This document shows, piece by piece, positions 42,611 through 54,884 of a stretch of DNA of 64,000 nucleotides. The stretch is from Cocos nucifera (taxonomy: Eukaryota; Streptophyta; Magnoliopsida; Arecales; Arecaceae). The DNA is taken from the NCBI GenBank assembly GCA_006176705.1, contig QRFJ01000375.1:434001-498000 (forward strand). Direction: 5' to 3'. Made by a program: the position numbers and the translations under genes. The notes below the pieces were generated by a model. That model searched no databases. It had not been told where the DNA came from and saw only the letters and a program-made list of their open reading frames with translations. Within the stretch, counting starts at the first letter, position 1. The number at the start of each line of letters is the position of its first letter.

Positions 42611-45474
42611 TGTTAGAAAACATATCCTAAAGCCAATCATCTAAGTTGTAGATGATTGGAACCTATATATGAATTATCCAATAATAATAGTTATTTAGCT
42701 GGTTCATCATAAAAGTTCTATTTTCCTTAAATGAACTCTTAAGTTATGATGAAGTCCTTAAAACTATAATTAATCGATAAAGGATGATTTATCGGATGGT
42801 TCTTAAATAGTTCACGATCAAATGATAAGTTATTAATAAGGACGATAACTTATCGAGTGTAGATCGTTGTATACCATATGTATTAGTTGTACTCATAATC
42901 AAGTGGTGTGGAGACACTGATATGGCATTCAAATGAGATGTAAGAGTACATCTGCACTGAACATGACCAATGTAGCACTCTAGTATCAAGAGTAGCTAGC
43001 TAAGGCCAATGGATATAAGTGTTCCTCCGACCTGAGATTACCAGAATAACTTACAAGCAACTCACTATACTTTGGCCCCAGACTACTTGTATTTCTAATA
43101 TAAGTTTGAAAGATATCTAGGTATAGTCAAGTACTTGTTAAGTCGGTGTGTGAGTCAAGATAAGATTGACCACTTCTGATTAACTTTAGGAAGAGAATGT
43201 CTCACTGTGTTTTAATTTAGCAAAACCTAGACCTAGGTAATCCTCGTGAGGAGTCACGAGATTTTCAAAATTTTGAAACATAATAAAGATGACTTGTATG
43301 AGTATTGACAGCTTACTCAAAGTCATCTTGTGCATTATTGATCAAAGAAATGAATTATACGACAATCATGGATCAGGGTTCTAAGAATGTTGCTTTGCAT
43401 TCATTCAATCTATCCAGACTTTGGGTACTATTGCTAGATGGTCATTTTGATTGGTACAGAAATCAGTTTCTATGCTACCGACTTAGGTTTGAATCTATGA
43501 GATTACATACATTAGAGGTTGTAATCTGATCAGATGGTTAATCGATGATTGAGAATCGTTCTAAGACCAAACTATCAATATGATTGATGTTTGACCTAAT
43601 GCAAGTGTTGCAGGAGGATCGATTAGCAATTTGATTGCTAATTAGCTTAATTTAATTGAGTAATTGGGCCAAGATCAATTTTAATTAAATTAAAATTAGT
43701 TTAAACTTAATTAGATTAAGTCCAATAGGTTTATTGGATAAGCCAATTGCAAGGGAGAATAAGTCCTTGTTGGACTAGGACTTGAATGCACCTAATTCCA
43801 AATTAACTTGGAACTTAAATCAGATTTAAATATGATTTAAACTTTATTTAATTATGTTTTTAGTTGAACTAGGATAACCCATAATTAGGCTTAGACTAAT
43901 CCTATTTTAATTGATTTTAAAATTATTTTGACCTAGTTAAATAGGAGAAGTCCCAATTGGACTAGGACTTTCTCGCATCCCTTACACCTAATCATAAAAC
44001 CTCACGCCCACTTTAGATCTTTTTCTATGTGAATTTTCTCATGCTAAAGGGTAGTCTCCATGCCCACACATCAGATGGTTTTGGAAATTAAAATATGTAT
44101 TTAGAATCTTGTTTGAATTGGTCAAACATAGCAAGATGAGATAGACTCCCATGAAACCAAAATTCCTTCCTCTCTCTTGTGCCAATTTTCTCCATGCACT
44201 CTTTTTTTGTTTGCCCCCTTTTTTCCTCCCTTTTGTACATGGAATTAGGTTCTCATGCAAAAAAATAGGAGGAGGGGCGTTCAAGAGTTGGATGCCCAAT
44301 AACTTTCATGTTTGACTAGGTCATCTGACCTAGTCTTCCATTATTTGTGTGGCGCCTCCTATGAGATAGGAGTTGGCATGATTATTCCCTAGGATTCCAT
44401 GGTAAAATCAGATGAGAGAAAGGTGATTGGCATGGGAGATTGAGGCACCATATTTCTAGAAAAAAAAGTCTTCGTCTAGACATCAAATGTTGATGTCTTG
44501 AGGGATAAAGGTAAGAGAAGATTGTCTTCTCTTGATTTTTCTTTTAAGTATTTTCTTTCTTACTCCTCTATATTTTTATGTGATAAAAATCTGAGAGAGA
44601 GAAAGAGGGAGAGGGCATGGGGATGAGTGCTCCAAGGTGTTGGGGCATGGTGGTCCTTTTTGGACATGATCTGATCATGTCCTAATGAGAGAAGAAGAAG
44701 AGAAGAAAGGTCTTCTCTTAGGGTTTCTTTGAGAATCCTTCTTCTCTTTTTTTTTTATGAGATTTTTCTATAAGAAAAATCAAAGATTATTTGATCTAAA
44801 AATATGAAAAAAATCTATAGGAGAATGTCTCCTCTTGTTCTAATATAAAGATGTTTTCAGGACATCAAATGTTGATGTCCTGAAAGAGAAGATTTATCTT
44901 CATTTAGGGCTTTTCTCATATATTTTTATTTTTGATTTTTGGAAGATCCAAGGATTGGATTTCTTCCTTATTCCTTCTTTTGTTCTTCATCTCTTGGACT
45001 ATCCAAGAGATCAGAAGAATAATTTTTAGATTAACCATCAAGAAGGATCCATGAGCAGCTAGCACTTCGAGCGGATCTTCGTTTGACGAACCTCCGTTCT
45101 ATGTTCGTACCTTCATGTGGATTTTTGTAGAGGCCGGATGCAGTGTGGCTCTGAGCAATAAAGAACTTCAATAAAATGAATTATGAAGTTCTCGATCAGT
45201 GCAAAGGTAAGAGATCTGATCTCTTCTTCACCTAGATGCGATCTAGTGTTTAGATCTAGAACTGTTCTAGATCTTGGGTATTGATTTGATCAATACCAAA
45301 ATATTTATTTTAAGATTTATGTATATATTATGACATGTTATAGATCCTAGATGTAGGATTTAGTAATTAGATTATATAGTTTAATAGATTAAATAGTTTA
45401 ATCTACATCTTTTGCTGCATTTTATTTCAAAAAAAATTTGAAATACACCATGAATCCCTGCATATTTTTCATCA
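42611..45474 (+). repeat. CopA 3' LTR
   Basis: 2864 bp, TGTTAGAAAACA to TTTTTCATCA. It carries two dyads: AGACATCAA-ATG-TTGATGTCT at 44478-44498, and the perfect 11-bp-arm dyad CAGGACATCAA-ATG-TTGATGTCCTG at 44858-44882. Confidence 0.95.
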
Positions 45475-45479
45475 GAATC
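45475..45479. repeat. Target-site duplication GAATC, right flank of CopA
   Basis: Second copy of the duplication; see 22506-22510. Confidence 0.9.
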
Positions 45480-45570
45480 ACTTGAGATCAAAAGCGCTGA
45501 AGGCTTAGAAGGATCACCAAGCCAAGGTCATCCATCTCCAGAAAGAAAAAGCCACCCATAAACTGATTGA
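45480..45570 (+). pseudogene. Tat0 antisense ORF, coiled-coil exon continued
   Basis: Continues the frame left at 22505: HLRSKALKA, a stop, then KDHQAKVIHLQKEKATHKL. It breaks off near 45570, where copia gag sequence begins. The charged heptad text resembles the TatB exon at 28480-28700. Confidence 0.6.
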
Positions 45571-46640
45571 ATCTAACTAAAAGAATTAGCTCTAGAACTT
45601 CAAAATAGTTTTGGATTTTGAGAAGTTGACTCAAGTGTTGGAATAGGATCCTCCCACTTTTCCAGCATATCCATCCGTTGATCAGATAGCGTCTCTAAAA
45701 AAATGGATGGATGAATATAACAAAGCCAGGTATTATATGTTGGGCTCGATGTCTGATGAGCTCCAGCACCAATATGAAGACATTAAGACTAGCCACCAAA
45801 TGTTAGCTCACCTATAAGAGTTATTTAGTGAACAGAGTCACGTAGCTAAATATTAAGTCACTAAGAGACTTTTTAAGGCTTAGATGCATGATGGACAGTT
45901 GATCCAAGATCATTGTCTGATGATGATTATGGACTTAAAAGAGATTAAGAAGCTTGGTGTCAAGTTAGATCAGGATCTGCAAATTGATATAATTTTGTAG
46001 TCTTTGATTGATTCGTATGGACAGTTCATCATGAACTACGATATGCATAAACTGCAAAATACCTTGATTGAACTTATGAACATGTTGGTTACTGCTGAGC
46101 TCTCTATGAAAGGTTCAAAGAGCTCAGTGCTTGCTATGGAGCAAATTTTTTCCAAGAGAAAGCCTTTTGGAAAGAAGAAGAAGTTCATGAAGAAGCAGAA
46201 GGTGGATGGTGGGAAGAAGAAGAAGGCAGAGCCAAAGAAGAAGATTGCTAACAAGAAAAAATATTTTCATTGCAACACTGACGATCACTGGAAGCAAAAC
46301 TACCCCCTCTACCTAGGTAGCTTGAAGAACAAGGAGGCAGGTCCTTCTATAGGTATGCTCGTTATAGAATCTAACCTTATGGTTTCTTCTGCATCTAATT
46401 GGATGCTTGACTCTAATTTTAGTACTCACTTGTGCACTTCTATGCAGGATCTTGAGGAGAGTAGGAGGTTGAGAGATGGTGAGATGATCCTACACATTGC
46501 AAATGAAGCAAGAGTTGCTGCTGTGGCCATGAAAACCTACTCTCTTCGATTACCATTAGGATTAGATCTAGTTTTTAGAGATTATTTTTATGTACCTACA
46601 GCAAGCAAGAATTTGATTTCTATTTCATATTTAGCTTAAG
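45571..46640 (+). pseudogene. CopB gag and protease, broken
   Basis: The gag core reads LKKWMDEYNKARYYMLGSMS (45698-45760), then several stops, then an open stretch at 46004-46639 (211 codons). That stretch holds YGQFIMNYDMHKLQNTL, a lysine-rich run (KKKFMKKQKVDGGKKKKAEP) and a zinc knuckle with altered ligands (FHCNTDDHWKQNYP: Cys to Phe/Asn/Tyr changes). The protease begins at NWMLDSNFSTHLC, where the active-site D-S-G reads D-S-N, followed by FYVPTASKNLISISYLA. The start codon lies in the lost 5' part. Non-functional. Confidence 0.85.
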
Positions 46641-47051
46641 AAGGCTATTTAATTAGGTTTCTTAAGGACCATTATAATATTCTTTATGAAAAAAATAAAA
46701 TTATAAGTGATCTTCTTATAAATGATCTCTATCAGTTACATATTGATGTTTCTATTTTTAATATTGAGCAAAATGTGAATGCCATAGGATCAAAGTGACC
46801 TAGAAATAGTCTAAATGATAGGTATCTTTGGCACCTTAGGCTAGGTCATATAGCTGAAGATAGGATTGACAAATTAGAGAAATTCGGACTATTAAGTCTA
46901 TTGACTTTCGAGTTATATCTGATTTATGAATCATGCCTTTATCGCAAAATGACCAAGCTCTCTTTTGTAGGATATGATGAAAGGGCCATAGACCTACTTG
47001 CCCTAATACATACTAATATGTGCGACTCATTTGATGTCCCAGCCAAAGGCA
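46641..47051 (+). pseudogene. CopB integrase, N-terminal part, broken
   Basis: The zinc-binding region is clear: YLWHLRLGHIAEDRIDKLE (46826-46882) gives the two His. YLIYESCLYRKMTKLSF (46912-46962) has lost one Cys. The core starts LLALIHTNMCDSFDVPAKGK and is cut by CopC at 47056. The frame resumes at 57186 with YIYFITFIDG. Confidence 0.85.
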
Positions 47052-47056
47052 AGTAT
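47052..47056. repeat. Target-site duplication AGTAT, left flank of CopC
   Basis: AGTAT before TGAAG; repeated at 57181-57185. The CopB integrase frame continues across it. Confidence 0.95.
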
Positions 47057-49343
47057 TGAAGAAAAATCCTGATTTCCCGATCCAGGTTCGTTCAGATCAG
47101 ATCAGATCAAGAGATATATTTCAAAAATTTTTCTCTTGATCCCAATCAAATATTGATATATTTTAGATCTGATTCTTATTATTTTAATAAAATAAAATTA
47201 AAAGATAAATTAAATTAAATTTAATTTACCTGATTTGGGAAATCCTATTACCCTGTTGATGATCCTATTTGCAGCGGAAGGTTCTAGATCTTAGCCACGC
47301 AAGCGCTTGGCCTCTACCGGTATCCACTCGGGTTGGATCTAGAGATCCTCTTCTTCTCTATCACACCTCCAAAAATTAGATCTGGATCTGATCTAGAGGA
47401 TCTTCAAAACTCTTTTGAAGATGAGCAGTCGTCCTTTGCAGCAGCGCAGCCTTCTTACTTTTGATCGCCTTTCTTTGATCTGAATCGCACCAACCAAGGT
47501 CCAAAACTCCTTTTGGACGTGGAGAGCAAGGGGAGAAGGTGGTTTGGCATGGAGAGGGAGGGGAGAGGCAGCCTTGGGGCGTGGGGAAACTATGATCTCA
47601 TCATATATTCTATCTGAGTTGGATACAGGGTCTTATTTATAGACTAGCTATGATCCAACTCCTCTTCTTCCCAACCAATCACAACCCTTTGTAAAATCAG
47701 ATCTAAATCTGATTGGTGGGAATAGAGTCCCCTGGATTCCTCCTTAGAGGGCACCTAAGATCAGTCAAAGTTGGTTCTTAGAAGAACTCTAATTGGAATC
47801 CAAAAAGGAGATGGAGTCCTTGTCCAACAAGGACTCCTAGGCGCCTCCAACTTGGGCACACGCCTAGGGTGGCGTGTGCCCTTCTCCTTGCTAGGTTCTG
47901 GCAGGGGGACAGGCCCCCACCAGCTCTCCAATAGGTGCATGACATGTGGTCAAAAGTCAAAGTGTCAATGGTCAATGTTTGACCAGTCAAAGGTAGACTT
48001 TTGACCAAAGTCAAAGAACAAGAAATGGCAGGTGACCAAAAATGGCAGGTAATGTCTTACAAAATAAGACAACCTATTTCTGACTTGGACAACCTCTAGT
48101 CAGACCATATGAAGGCCTCTGATTGAGCACAAACTCCTTTGGCTCAGACAGGACAACTTATTTATGATAGTAAAAGAAGAATGTTAGGTTCAATCGAGTG
48201 CTAGCACGATTTCCTTGAACCTAATTGAATCTCATTCAGATCAATTGAACTAGATCAGTTCAATTGATGATCACCAGATTCAAACCCTTATTTGTGTGAC
48301 CCAGTTAGGTTCAGTTCTGTATGGTAATGGGATATGTCATGATCTCTATCATCGACATCATCGAAACTCCTTTCGATGGATCAGAACTCTTCTGATTCGA
48401 ACAGCTAGAATGATCGATCATCTAAATCATTCTAATTGCTCCCAAAATCCACCAGTGACACCTAGCAGTATATGGTGGCAACCCATCAGAGCTGAATGCG
48501 AACCTCTTGGTGCAGCTACCTGTGTGATTCAAGTTCTTCTATCTTGAGCCCCGATCAGATTAGGGTTAAGGTGAACTCGTCAAACCCTAGTCTCTGTCAT
48601 ATGATGTAATCATTCGATTCGAGTCCAATGTGAAAAGTCTAAATAGAAACTCTTTCTATTATTTCACTCTGCCATGGCCATGGGCTTCTGGACTTGATTC
48701 TCATGATTATCATAGGGCTGCTCCTCTACCACCGAGGTAGATAGATTTCCATCTTGATGCCAATCCAGTTCCTACAATGAACATGTCATAGCCAACATAC
48801 ACCTCAGGGTTCCATATGGCTAGGAGACCGAGTAATGGTGTAGTCAAACTATAACACCCTCAAGGTGAACTGCCGATGCACCTCAGGTCAAAGAACCAGA
48901 CACACTACTGCAGCATCGAGTCAGTCATTGATGAGAAGGTAGACTCCCTAATGACTACTCGAGGTGGTCACGCTCAGTGCCCTCGTTCTCTAACGAGTAC
49001 CTGTACTCTCACTCTGGTGTCTCCACACCATAGACTGAAGACTCATCTACTAAAGAGAAGCGATTGTACACCAACCTTCTAGATCAATCACCATCCTCGT
49101 GATGATCCTATGGTCGGGAGCAATTTATGAGTTAATAATGATTATTCATGTCTTAAATTTTCAACTCTTGAAAATATGAATTATCATTACCATTAACTCA
49201 AAGGATGTATCACAGACACTAAATACACATATGTGATAGAAAATAACCCATTTATTGCTTTTTAGTCAAAATTATAATTTTGCCCCTAGAAGTGTATTAC
49301 AAGTGTCAGCCAATTCTGGCTTCTAGGGCACATATATCTAACA
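47057..49343 (-). repeat. CopC 3' LTR (left)
   Basis: 2287 bp. On the minus strand it starts TGTTAGATATATGTGCC and ends GGATTTTTCTTCA. TATA box near 47632-47641, W-box cluster at 47948-48016. It differs from the right LTR by a few percent, unevenly spread. Confidence 0.95.
47632..47641 (-). promoter_or_regulatory. TATA box of CopC LTR (left)
   Basis: The minus strand reads TATAAATAAG, about 310 bases downstream of the W-box cluster. The same box is kept in the right LTR (55476-55485) and the solo LTR (62278-62287). Confidence 0.65.
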
Positions 49344-49353
49344 ATCTCCCACT
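49344..49353 (-). other. CopC polypurine tract
   Basis: The minus strand reads AGTGGGAGAT directly before TGTTAGATATA. CopB has AAGTAGGAGTT at the same place (60033-60043). Confidence 0.85.
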
Positions 49354-49357
49354 TGTC

Positions 49358-50961
49358 CTAAAGCCAATTGGCTACAAGTCTAAGTCCCATCTTCTCAAGG
49401 TGGGCTTCGATCTTCTGCTGGCCCAACGGCTTTGTAAGTGGGTCTGCCACATTATCTGCGGAGTCGACTCTCTTGACCTCGACGTAACCCTTCTCGAGGT
49501 AATCGCGGATGAGGTGGTATCGCCGCTCAATGTGCTTGGATTTCTGATGAGACCTTGGCTCCTTAGCAAGGGCTATGGCGCCATTGTTGTCGCAGTATAG
49601 AGGAATGGCATCTGATGGCATTACTCCGATTTCTGCAGCAAACTTCTTATACCAGAATGCTTCCTTCGCAGCCTCTGATGCAGCGATATATTCTGCTTCC
49701 ATGGTGGAATCTGCTATCACCGTTTGCTTGGAACTCTTCCAGCTGACAGCTCCACCATTGCACACAAACAGACTGCCAGATGTCGACTTTCGATCATCTA
49801 TATCGGACATGAAATTCGAGTCTGTGTATCCCTGGACTTGGAGTTCTCTGTTACCAAAGACCAATATTATATCCTTAGTTCTTCTCAAGTACTTAAGGAT
49901 ACATTTCACAGAAGTCCAGTATTCTTCACCTGGATTTGACTGATATCTGCTTGTGACACTCACAGCATGGGCTATATCAGGTCGTGTACATAGCATGGCA
50001 TACATGAGGCTCCCTATTGTAGAAGCATAAGGGATCTTGCTCATGCGTTCTATTTCCTCAGGTGTGCTAGGGCACATCTTCTTGGAAAGATGAATACCAT
50101 GTCTGAAGGGTATTAATCCCCTCTTAGAGTTTTCCATACTAAACCTCTTTAGTACTTCCTCTATGTACATCTTCTGTGAAAGTCCTAGCATCCTATTCGG
50201 TCTATCCCTATAGACCTTAATTCCTAGAATAAAGGATGCTTCACCTAGGTCTTTCATGGAGAATTCCTTGGACAACCATATCTTGACTGATGTCAACATG
50301 GGAATATCATTCCCAATAAGGAGGATGTCATCCACGTACAATACGAGGAAGACAACAGCACTCCCACTGACCTTTTGAAAACACACGGTTCCTCTTCATT
50401 TTTGATGAAACCAAACTTTTTGATCACATCATTGAAATGAGTGTTCCAGCTCTGAGATGCTTGCTTAAGTCCATATATGGACCTTTGCAGCTTGCAAACC
50501 TTGTGATCAGTATCACTGGATGTGAAACCTAGCGGCTGTTCCATATAGATATCTTCCTCAAGATATCCATTCAAGAATGTCGTTTTCACGTCCATTTGCC
50601 ATATTTCATAATCGAAATAGGCTGCAACGGCAAGCAATGTGCGGATGGATTTTAGCATAGCCACTGGGAAAAAAGTATCCTGATAGTCAATGCCTTCACG
50701 TTGACTATAACCTTTTGCCACTAGTCTAGCCTTGAATGTCTCCACATTCCCATCTGCACCAATCTTTCTCTTGAAGATCCATTTACATCCAATAGGTACT
50801 ATACCTTCTGGTGGATCTACCAAGGTCCAGACTTGGTTTGAGTGCATCGAGTCAATTTCTGACTGCATTGCCTCTAGCCATTTCTCATAGTCGATATCTG
50901 ATATCTCCTCGTTGTAGGTTTTGGGATCATCACCATGAGCACCATTACCTACGAGGAACAT
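49358..50961 (-). CDS. CopC reverse transcriptase and RNase H (one frameshift)
   Basis: First stretch 50961-50293 (222 codons): VWTLVDPPEGIVPIGCKWIF, FKARLVAKGYSQREGIDY, WQMDVKTTFLNGYLEEDIY, SIYGLKQASQSW. A frameshift near 50380 moves to the second stretch 50386-49358 (342 codons): LYVDDILLIGND (the catalytic YVDD, near 50327-50340), CTRPDIAHAVSVTSRY, then RNase H with VSWKSSKQTVIADSTMEAEY and KSKHIERRYHLIRDYLE, ending NVADPLTKPLG...LVANWL near the polypurine tract. The enzyme copies RNA to DNA and removes the RNA. The length fits a complete copia RT-RNase H. Only one frame change is visible, so it is the best kept pol piece in the window. Confidence 0.9.
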
Positions 50962-52100
50962 TTCCTCTACTTCCTCTGAAATAATACCTAAGTATCTCTT
51001 CAGGGAGATGGAAAACTCTTTCCGATCTACGAGGTGGAGGAGGTAGTGTTCTTATTGGCTCAACCTGATTTGGTTCCAATTGGTCCTTAGCTCGTTCTGC
51101 TTGTGAGACTTTCTCATCAAGCTTGATCTATTTTCCAATGCCGCTATCTTGAATAAACTATTTTTCAAGAAAGATGGCATGTCGACTCACAATCACATTG
51201 TGGTCTTCTGGAATGTAGAAATAGTATCCTAATGACTCTTTAGGATATCCTATGAATCGAGCTCTGAAAGGACCTAAACTCTAACTTGTCCGCTTGTTGT
51301 CTTTTGACATGAGCCGGACAACCCCAAATTCTGAGATGACTCAGACTTGGTTTCTTACCGTGCCATATCTCATATGGTGTGGTAGGAACAGGTTTTAGAG
51401 GGAACCCTATTCAGTAAATAGATTGAAGTTAACAATGAGTGTCCCCAAAGAAAATCAGGGAGGTCTGTGAAGCTCATCATGGATCGAACCATATCCAATA
51501 GAGTCCGATTTCTCCGTTCTGAAATTCCGTTGAGTTGAGGTGTTCCTGGTGGAGTCCATTGAGAGACTATGCCATTATCCTTGAGATAGTCTAGGAATTT
51601 CCTGCTAAGGTATTCACCTCCTCGATCTGATCGAAGAACCTTAATGGGTTTTCTTGTTTATTTTTCTACTTCATGTCTGAATTCTTTGAACTTTTCAAAG
51701 GCTTCAGACTTGTGTCTCATAAGATACACATACCCATACCTAGATAGATCATCGGTAAAGGTAATGAAGTAGACAAAATTGCCTCTAGCCGGCACATCAA
51801 ATGGGCCGCACACATCAGTATGTACTAGGGCAAGGAGATCTGTGGCCCTCTCCCCATGTCCTAACAAAAGGGAGTTTAGTCATTTTGCCTTGAAGACAAG
51901 ATTCACAAGTTGGATATGACTCGGAAGTCAATGGACTCAATAGCCCATTTTTCTCCAATTTGTTGATCCTATCTTCTGCTATATGACCTAATCTCAGGTG
52001 CCATAGATATCTGTCGTTTGGACTATCCCTAGGTCGTTTGGCATTCACGTTTTGCTCGAATAATGAGCATACCATAAAGAATGTTACAGAAGGACACATT
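50962..52100 (-). pseudogene. CopC integrase, broken
   Basis: The zinc-binding region is open at 52099-51815: DRYLWHLRLGHIAEDRINKL (two His) and CESCLQGKMTKLPF (two Cys). A frameshift near 51830 leads to 51867-51658 (LVHTDVCGPFDVPARG, first Asp; FITFTDDLSRYGYVYL). Stops follow, though the text through LDMVRSMMSF, HGKKPSLSHLRIWGC and the RT junction can be traced to about 50970. Expected role is insertion of cDNA; broken by a frameshift and stops. Confidence 0.85.
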
Positions 52101-52300
52101 TCCTTCTTGCTTCAGGCACATTCAGTCTTTCAAAACTAAGGTGGCCAGGTAAGTAGGGCAGTTCTGCTTCTATCCTCAAGACCCTGCATGCCGTCACTAG
52201 CCAGAGTGCACCCAACTTGCAAAGAAATGGAACTCAATAACACTTCCAGAAGGACCTTCCTTTGTTCTTCAGGGTGGCAGGTAAGTAGGGCGGCTCTTTT
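52101..52300 (-). pseudogene. CopC zinc knuckle/protease region, collapsed by deletion
   Basis: Where CopB has about 560 bases of zinc knuckle, protease and spacer (46250-46810), CopC has about 200. The text TGCCCTACTTACCTG occurs twice on the minus strand (near 52290 and 52165), flanking damaged remnants of the protease start. The D-S-G active site is absent. CopC therefore encodes no protease. Confidence 0.75.
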
Positions 52301-53022
52301 TCTTCGGCTCTGCTTTCTTCTTCTTTGATCCTTCCACCTTTTGCTTTTTCACAGACTTCTTTTTCTTTCCATAAGACTTTCTTTTGGAAGAAGTCTGTTC
52401 CATAGCAAGAACTGAGCCTTTAGAACCTTTCATAGAAAGCTCAGTGGTAACCAGCATATTCATTAACTTCGGCCAAGGAATTCTGAAGTTTATGCATGTG
52501 GTAATTCATGATGAATTGCCCATATGCATCAGTCAAGGATTGCAAAATGATATCGTTCTGTAGGTCCAAGTCCAACTTCACACCGAGCTTCTCAAGCTCT
52601 TCCATGTCCTTGATCATTGTCAGACAGTGATCTTGGACTGACTGCCCATCACGCATCTTAGCCTTAAAAAGTCATTTTGTGACTTGATATTTGGCTGCGC
52701 GACTCTGTTCACCAAACATCTCCTGCAGGTGAGCCAACATTTGGCGAGCAGTCCCGATATCCTCATGTTGGCGCTGGAGCTCATCAGACATCGAGCCCAA
52801 CATGTAATATCTGGCCTTATTATCTTCGTCAATCCATTTTTTCAGAGACGCTCTCTGTTCAACAGATGGACGGGCTGGTAATGTGGGAGGGTCCTGGTCC
52901 AAAACATGGGTTAACTTCTCGAAACCCAAAATAATTTTGTAGTTCCTGAGCCAATCTTTATAATTGGGTCCAGTCAGTCTATGTGTGTCCAGGATACGTG
53001 CTAATGGGTTGGACGCAGACAT
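52269..53022 (-). pseudogene. CopC gag, nearly complete but frameshifted
   Basis: Start at the ATG at 53022 (MSASNPLARILDTHRL), the first Met after the leader. Open to 52672 (117 codons; LKKWIDEDNKARYYMLGSMS, LAHLQEMFGEQSRAAKYQV). Then one frame change to 52656-52441 (MRDGQSVQDHCLTMIKDMEELE, YGQFIMNYHMHKLQN) and another to 52463-52269 (MNMLVTTELSMKGSKGSVL and a lysine-rich run). The zinc knuckle is missing (see 52101-52300). Gag would form the particle and bind RNA. Confidence 0.88.
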
Positions 53023-54884
53023 TTTTCCTGTAGAGAGTCAAAGATTCTAGTTAGATACTGTAATTTTGACTTGACCAATTTATTTAGAGATTTTATTTTT
53101 AAACAAATTAGCTCCCACTATTTTCTCGGATCCCTACACTCCCTCTGTAGAGATGCGAAAATCTCCATGATTAATGATTTCTAGTGGGTGGTGCGGTCTC
53201 ACCAACTGACTCATCACCTCACCTAACAGTTATTGGTGATGGGTTAGCCAATGAGTGAACAACTCTTGTTCAATGATTCTCTAATCATGGTGCACCCAAA
53301 CTTGGTCTCTAATTCATGAATCTCACCGTATCCGGAAATATTGATCCACTCCTTAGTTAAGTCAGACCCACCATTTGCATAGACTGGGTTCCTAATTGAG
53401 TCTCTCACCGTATCCAGAATATTGAGCCCAACTCATCCTCCAGCCCATAGCATCCAATGCCTAATAGACATGGTTGCATCTTTCCTGGTGCAACTGAGCC
53501 ACTGTATCCAGCCGAGAACAATCAACCCCGGGAAGGGCCCGCACATCTACAATGGTGGAAGACCTCAGACTTAATCTTTTCTTAGGGAGAATTGATTCAG
53601 GTCCCATTAAACTAGACTTGGCTTAGTCATAACAATTATGACTAACCTAGTGGCATGGGTTAGCTCGGATTATTGACCACCTCAGATCAGAACTGTGTCA
53701 ACAGATATGGCCAGGTAAGTGAGACCGGTGGAAGGAATATGCCATTAACTCGTACAAGAATGCATTCAGGTCGAGTAGCTTCCAATTAAAAACCAGTCGG
53801 TCGTCTGTGCCAAACTTACCTTAGACACCAAATTGTTGAGTCCAGAACCAATTGGGTTAGCCTACAATCCAGACTCTAACCTCTGAGCCTAATTAGGTCT
53901 TGCTTGATCGTGACTCGATCTTGACCCAGACTTAATCCTATTAGGCTGGTCAATTTAAGCATTGTTGATCCCATCTAACCAACTCTTGATTCGGTTTGAT
54001 CAACCGCTTAGACCTAATTGAGCTACCCAAGCCCGAACCCAGTATTATGAATATGTCTTAGATCTGAAATTCTCAATTTTAGACCTAATTAATATTCCAT
54101 AAACTTAATTCTTAATTAAGTAGGGTTCATAAATAAAATATGCACAATAAATCCTAGGGTTTCAGGATCTAGGATTTTGCAGAAAGTAAGTTTTGGGTTT
54201 CTGATTAAGGACGAACACGCAGCACCCCTACACATCATAAGAACACCCCATCGAATGGGAAGAGAGGGCCTTTAAACCCTTCTTCGTTCTTATGACCGGA
54301 CGGCCAAGAGGAACGCCTTAATCAGGAACATTCAATACTACAAAACAGTATCAGATCTATATCATATATCTCATATACAAAGTAGATCTAATCATGGCAT
54401 ATTTTGCATACATCTCATGTATCGAATCATGCATATTTTCAGATCTAAATTATCTCATAATAATCTAAAAAATTAGATTTAAATTGATCTTATCAAAATA
54501 AACTCTAATCTAGACAACTATGTAGAACTATTCTACAACTAGTCTAGACATGCATCAATCATATCTCATATGATGTTTAAAATTAAATAATTTTTATTTG
54601 CTATTTTTTAGATGTTATTATAACACTTATAATATCAAAAAATAGTAAATAAATAGATCTAAAATATGATTTAATCAGATTATTAAATTAAAACATGCAA
54701 GACTATTCTATAGAACTATTCTATTCTAGAACTAGTCATGCATATCTTTCTAATCTTAGATCCAAATTATTTAATTTTAATTTTTTCTAATTTTAGATCT
54801 GATCACATCTCATGTGACATCTAAAATCACTTATTTTCTAATTAAAATAAATTTAAAATTAGATCTAAACAATTTTAGAACCAT
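53023..54884 (-). other. CopC leader (1.86 kb)
   Basis: No ORF. On the minus strand GGTGTCTAAGGTAAG (53829-53815) is followed after about 95 bases by ACTTACCTGGCC (53720-53709). AGGTAAG and CTTACCT are complementary and could pair. An imperfect direct repeat (CTCACCGTATCCRGAA) lies at about 53324-53340 and 53404-53420. The part next to the primer site is AT-rich. Confidence 0.75.

Larger units (their letters stand above)
22511..45474 (+). mobile_element. CopA, Ty1/copia retrotransposon (10.5 kb without its insert)
   Basis: It has two 2.86-kb LTRs (22511-25295 plus 37726-37809; 42611-45474), a tRNA-iMet primer site, a leader, a decayed gag-pol in copia order (gag, protease, integrase, RT, RNase H), a polypurine run and the duplication GAATC. 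It inserted in the Tat0 antisense ORF. Its 5' LTR was later split by TatB. Coding decay is strong, so this is among the older insertions here. Confidence 0.9.

Noticed and set aside
48876..49082. 68-codon ORF repeated in CopC-family LTRs (also 60795-61049)
   Set aside because: Lies in U3, in one orientation only by chance, with frame ends that differ between copies.
52141..52165. GGCCAGGTAAGT-like text in CopC as another copy of the leader motif
   Set aside because: On the coding strand it spells the gag text around PTYLAT, so the match to CTTACCTGGCC is likely coincidence; it is not counted in the leader motif finding.
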